Positions 61,660-63,279 of a stretch of DNA of 63,279 bases are shown in pieces. The stretch comes from Clostridiales bacterium (lineage in GTDB: Bacteria; Bacillota; Clostridia; Lachnospirales; Lachnospiraceae). The notes below the pieces were generated by a model. It was given only the letters and a program-made list of their open reading frames with translations, was not told the origin of the DNA and ran no database searches. Both the position numbers and the translations under genes were made by a program. Within the stretch, counting starts at the first letter, position 1. Each line of letters starts with the position of its first letter. Where the stretch lies: assembly GCA_012519695.1 (NCBI GenBank), contig JAAYPT010000012.1:1-63279 (forward strand). Direction: 5' to 3'.

Positions 61660-61690
61660 TATGCAATAGGAATTTACGTCCTATTGCATA
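61660..61690 (+). repeat. Dispersed palindromic repeat, copy 7 (best-kept short form)
   Basis: TATGCAATAGGA (61660-61671) and TCCTATTGCATA (61679-61690) are a perfect 12-bp inverted pair around ATTTACG. It starts one base after the gltBD terminator. Confidence 0.85.
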
Positions 61691-61707
61691 AAAAACGTCA
61701 CAATGTA

Positions 61708-61736
61708 TTGCTGTTGTGCGTACAAAATGGTATAAT
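61708..61736 (+). promoter_or_regulatory. Promoter of the relB-like gene
   Basis: TTGCTG at 61708-61713, 17-bp spacer, TATAAT at 61731-61736. It fixes the relB start after 61743 and so supports ATG 61785. Confidence 0.7.
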
Positions 61737-61784
61737 GTTTTTATAAAAGGAAACAATAAGTTTGTGAGAAAGGAGTGTTATACT

Positions 61785-62093
61785 ATGGCAGTAAAATCAG
61801 CAAATTTGTATGCGAGAATAGAACCGGATGTGAAAGAACAGGCAGAAAGTATTTTATCAGCACTTGGTATTCCGGCATCTAGTGCTATCAATATGTTTTA
61901 TAAACAGATTATTTTAAACAGAGGACTTCCGTTTGAAGTAAAAATACCTGCTGAAAAACCTGTCAATGTGGCAGACCTGACGGAAATAGAGTTAAATGCA
62001 GAATTGGAGAAAGGATATGCAGATATGACTGTAGGCAGAACGAAACCTGTAAAACAGGCATTTACTGATATTCGCAAAGATTACGGTATATGA
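61785..62093 (+). CDS. RelB/DinJ-family antitoxin
   Basis: 102 residues. The ribbon-helix-helix start AVKSANLYARIEPDVKEQAE, ILSALGIPASSAINMFYKQI and ILNRGLPFEVKIP are diagnostic of RelB/DinJ. The C-terminal part is the toxin-binding tail (PVKQAFTDIRKDYGI). RBS AAAGGAG. It overlaps the toxin gene by four bases (ATGA), the normal order for such modules, but the toxin is damaged. It probably still represses its own promoter at 61708. Confidence 0.92.
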   Translation: MAVKSANLYARIEPDVKEQAESILSALGIPASSAINMFYKQIILNRGLPFEVKIPAEKPVNVADLTEIELNAELEKGYADMTVGRTKPVKQAFTDIRKDYGI

Positions 62094-62287
62094 TTTATGA
62101 GGTAATTACTACTTGTCAAGCTGATAACGATTTAAGAGGAATGAGAGTAATGCCTATTGATAGTTATTTAGTATTTTATATTTTGGATAAGGATGCAGGA
62201 ATTGTGACAATTATCCGTGTTATGTATGCAGGCAGGAATATTGATAATCAGCTTAATAATCACACGATAATGCAAAAAACAAAATAA
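62090..62287 (+). pseudogene. RelE/ParE-type toxin with internal deletion
   Basis: The 65-residue ORF begins as a normal RelE/ParE-family toxin (MIYEVITTCQADNDLRG) and ends as one (MRVMPIDSYLVFYILD, TIIRVMYAGRNIDNQL), but the ~40-50 residues between, which hold the helices and part of the active site, are absent. Family members are usually 95-110 residues. The join remains in frame and lies between two Leu-Arg-Gly/Met-Arg-like segments, so a deletion between short repeats is likely. The toxin is probably inactive. From family knowledge, not an alignment. Confidence 0.72.
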
Positions 62288-62292
62288 TAATG

Positions 62293-62332
62293 TTAGGGCA
62301 TATGAGATATGGCTGTTTCATATGCCTTTTAA
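62293..62332 (+). terminator. Probable terminator after the toxin-antitoxin unit
   Basis: GGGCATATGAGA (from 62295) pairs with TTTCATATGCCT (to about 62326), followed by TTTT. Confidence 0.6.
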
Positions 62333-62361
62333 ATCTATGAGTTTGTAAGAGAGGACAACAT

Positions 62362-63141
62362 ATGAAAAAAGCAGTATTTTTTGACATTGATGGAACACTT
62401 TGGGACAACAAACAGCAAATACCGGATAGTACCAGAAAGGCACTTTTGCAATTAAAAAAGAACGGTCATTATCTGTTTATTTGTAGTGGAAGAACCAGAG
62501 TATTTATTCCGGATGAAGCTTTGATGCCACTTGGATTTGATGGAATTGTGGCAGGATGTGGTACCTATGGAGAATTCCAGGGGAAAACAGAATTTTATCA
62601 TAAAATTGAATTAGAACAGATTAAAAAAGATAGTGAATATCTTAACAAACTAAAGGCTGCATATATATTAGAAGGACGTTATGCACTTTATATAGATGAG
62701 GGACGTTTTGAAGATGAGTTTTACAATGAAATGCAGAAAACCTTAGGGGACAATTTATTACGAGTTACCGGAAATGAAAATCAGTTTGAAGTAAGTAAGT
62801 TCTGCGTAAACTATATGCAGGAACACCAAAAGGAATTAGAGCAGGAATTGGAAAAACGCTATGATATTATTCATAGAGATGGTGGATTTATGGAGATTGT
62901 TCCCAAAGGATTTAATAAGGCAACCGGTATTCAGCAAATGTGTGAGATATTAGGGATTGCACATGAAGATACTTATGCGTTCGGGGATAGTACCAATGAT
63001 TTGGACATGCTTAAGTATGTGGCACATTCCGTTGCAATGGGAGATGGTATGCAGCAGGCAAAGGATGCAGCAGAATATGTGACTACTCCATTATGGGAAG
63101 ATGGAATTTATAATGGATTGAAACATTATGGATTGATATAA
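62362..63141 (+). CDS. Cof-type HAD-superfamily phosphatase
   Basis: 259 residues. Motif I VFFDIDGTLWDNKQQIP, motif II LFICSGRTRVF, a C2-type cap domain (about 85-185), Lys in VPKGFNKATGIQQM and motif IV AFGDSTNDLDMLKYVAHSV. Same family as the 12213-13064 gene but of different sequence. Substrate unknown. RBS AGAGGACA. The gene stands alone. Confidence 0.9.
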   Translation: MKKAVFFDIDGTLWDNKQQIPDSTRKALLQLKKNGHYLFICSGRTRVFIPDEALMPLGFDGIVAGCGTYGEFQGKTEFYHKIELEQIKKDSEYLNKLKAAYILEGRYALYIDEGRFEDEFYNEMQKTLGDNLLRVTGNENQFEVSKFCVNYMQEHQKELEQELEKRYDIIHRDGGFMEIVPKGFNKATGIQQMCEILGIAHEDTYAFGDSTNDLDMLKYVAHSVAMGDGMQQAKDAAEYVTTPLWEDGIYNGLKHYGLI

Positions 63142-63156
63142 ATAGTTTATATTTTT

Positions 63157-63187
63157 TATGTAATAGGAAATTGCGTCCTATTACATG
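63157..63187 (+). repeat. Dispersed palindromic repeat, copy 8
   Basis: TATGTAATAGGA (63157-63168) and TCCTATTACAT (63176-63186) are near-perfect inverted arms around AATTGCG. It follows a T-run after the HAD gene. Confidence 0.82.
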
Positions 63188-63193
63188 AAAAAC

Positions 63194-63279
63194 GCTCCGC
63201 TAAGGAAGCGAACCTCGCGGAGAAGAAATTAGTCGTAAACGACACCGCTCGGGCGCGAAAGAGTCCGACAAGCGGACTC
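63194..63279. other. GC-rich cluster of hairpins at the window end
   Basis: Three hairpins follow one another: CTCCGC/GCGGAG (63195-63200, 63217-63222), GTCGT/ACGAC (63232-63236, 63239-63243) and GAGTCCG/CGGACTC (63261-63267, 63273-63279). GC content is clearly higher than the surroundings. It is cut by the window end. It may be the start of a structured RNA, an rRNA-linked spacer or another repeat. Confidence 0.4.

Noticed and set aside
1-63279. CRISPR arrays, complete insertion sequences, integrases and prophage genes
   Set aside because: No regularly spaced direct repeats of 25-40 bp and no transposase, recombinase or phage structural gene were seen. The dispersed repeats are single palindromes, not arrays.

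Overview
The window is low-GC DNA from an anaerobic Firmicute, most probably a member of the Lachnospiraceae (class Clostridia). The reasons are the gene set (a short CstA carrier, LytS/LytR, a MoxR/VWA cassette, a DUF6774-like small protein, T7SS-type WXG/LXG genes), the Firmicute order cysE-cysS-mrnC-rlmB-sigH, AGGAGG-type ribosome binding sites, a T-box leader and tRNA genes without encoded CCA. The genus cannot be fixed from the sequence alone.

Layout. 1-110 is the 3' end of a 23S rRNA gene, followed by tRNA-Trp with its own promoter. 0.7-1.4 kb holds a decayed secreted-protein gene and a 36-residue membrane peptide. 1.5-3.6 kb (minus) is larE-larC for the nickel pincer cofactor. 4-6.7 kb holds an HPr-like protein without the phosphorylated His and an XPD/DinG-like helicase with a nuclease-like N-terminus. 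6.7-11.7 kb holds a LysR regulator divergent from purL. 12-13.4 kb holds a gene remnant with a 22-bp perfect hairpin, a HAD phosphatase, tRNA-Val and tRNA-Met. 13.5-17.8 kb is a type VII secretion style effector module: YwqH-like coiled coil, two WXG-size proteins (one with a broken 5' end), an effector, two nearly identical lipoproteins that look like immunity proteins, and an accessory gene. 18-22.8 kb holds an NYN/LOTUS protein, glf, apt, ispF and a GNAT.

22.8-27.1 kb is a T-box controlled cysE-cysS-mrnC-rlmB-sigH block, followed by tRNA-Thr. 27.4-31.6 kb holds an S1 protein, a transglycosylase, dut, a PyrE-like protein and an orphan sugar ABC ATPase. A 139-bp cloverleaf-like palindrome (31752-31890) precedes a CdaR/PucR-type regulator, an Rrf2 regulator and a LytS/LytR-CstA module with a candidate LytTR operator. 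37.7-44.3 kb holds a coiled-coil protein, a chemoreceptor, an MBL-fold lipoprotein and a lipoteichoic-acid-synthase-like protein. 44.5-48.6 kb is the folate operon folC-folE-HD-folP-folBK. 48.7-52.8 kb is an uncharacterised four-gene cassette (small protein, LRR protein, VWA/metallopeptidase-like protein, MoxR ATPase). 52.9-55.3 kb holds a HAD phosphatase, an unknown protein and a CPBP protease. 55.5-61.6 kb is gltBD. The window ends with a RelB antitoxin plus an internally deleted toxin, a Cof-type HAD phosphatase, and a GC-rich hairpin cluster.

A family of palindromic repeats (core TATGCAATAGGA...TCCTATTGCATA) recurs at least eight times, mostly directly after rho-independent terminators. 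The least explained items are this repeat family, the cloverleaf at 31.8 kb, the T7SS effector module and the MoxR/VWA/LRR cassette. All family calls were made by reading the sequence; no database search was run.
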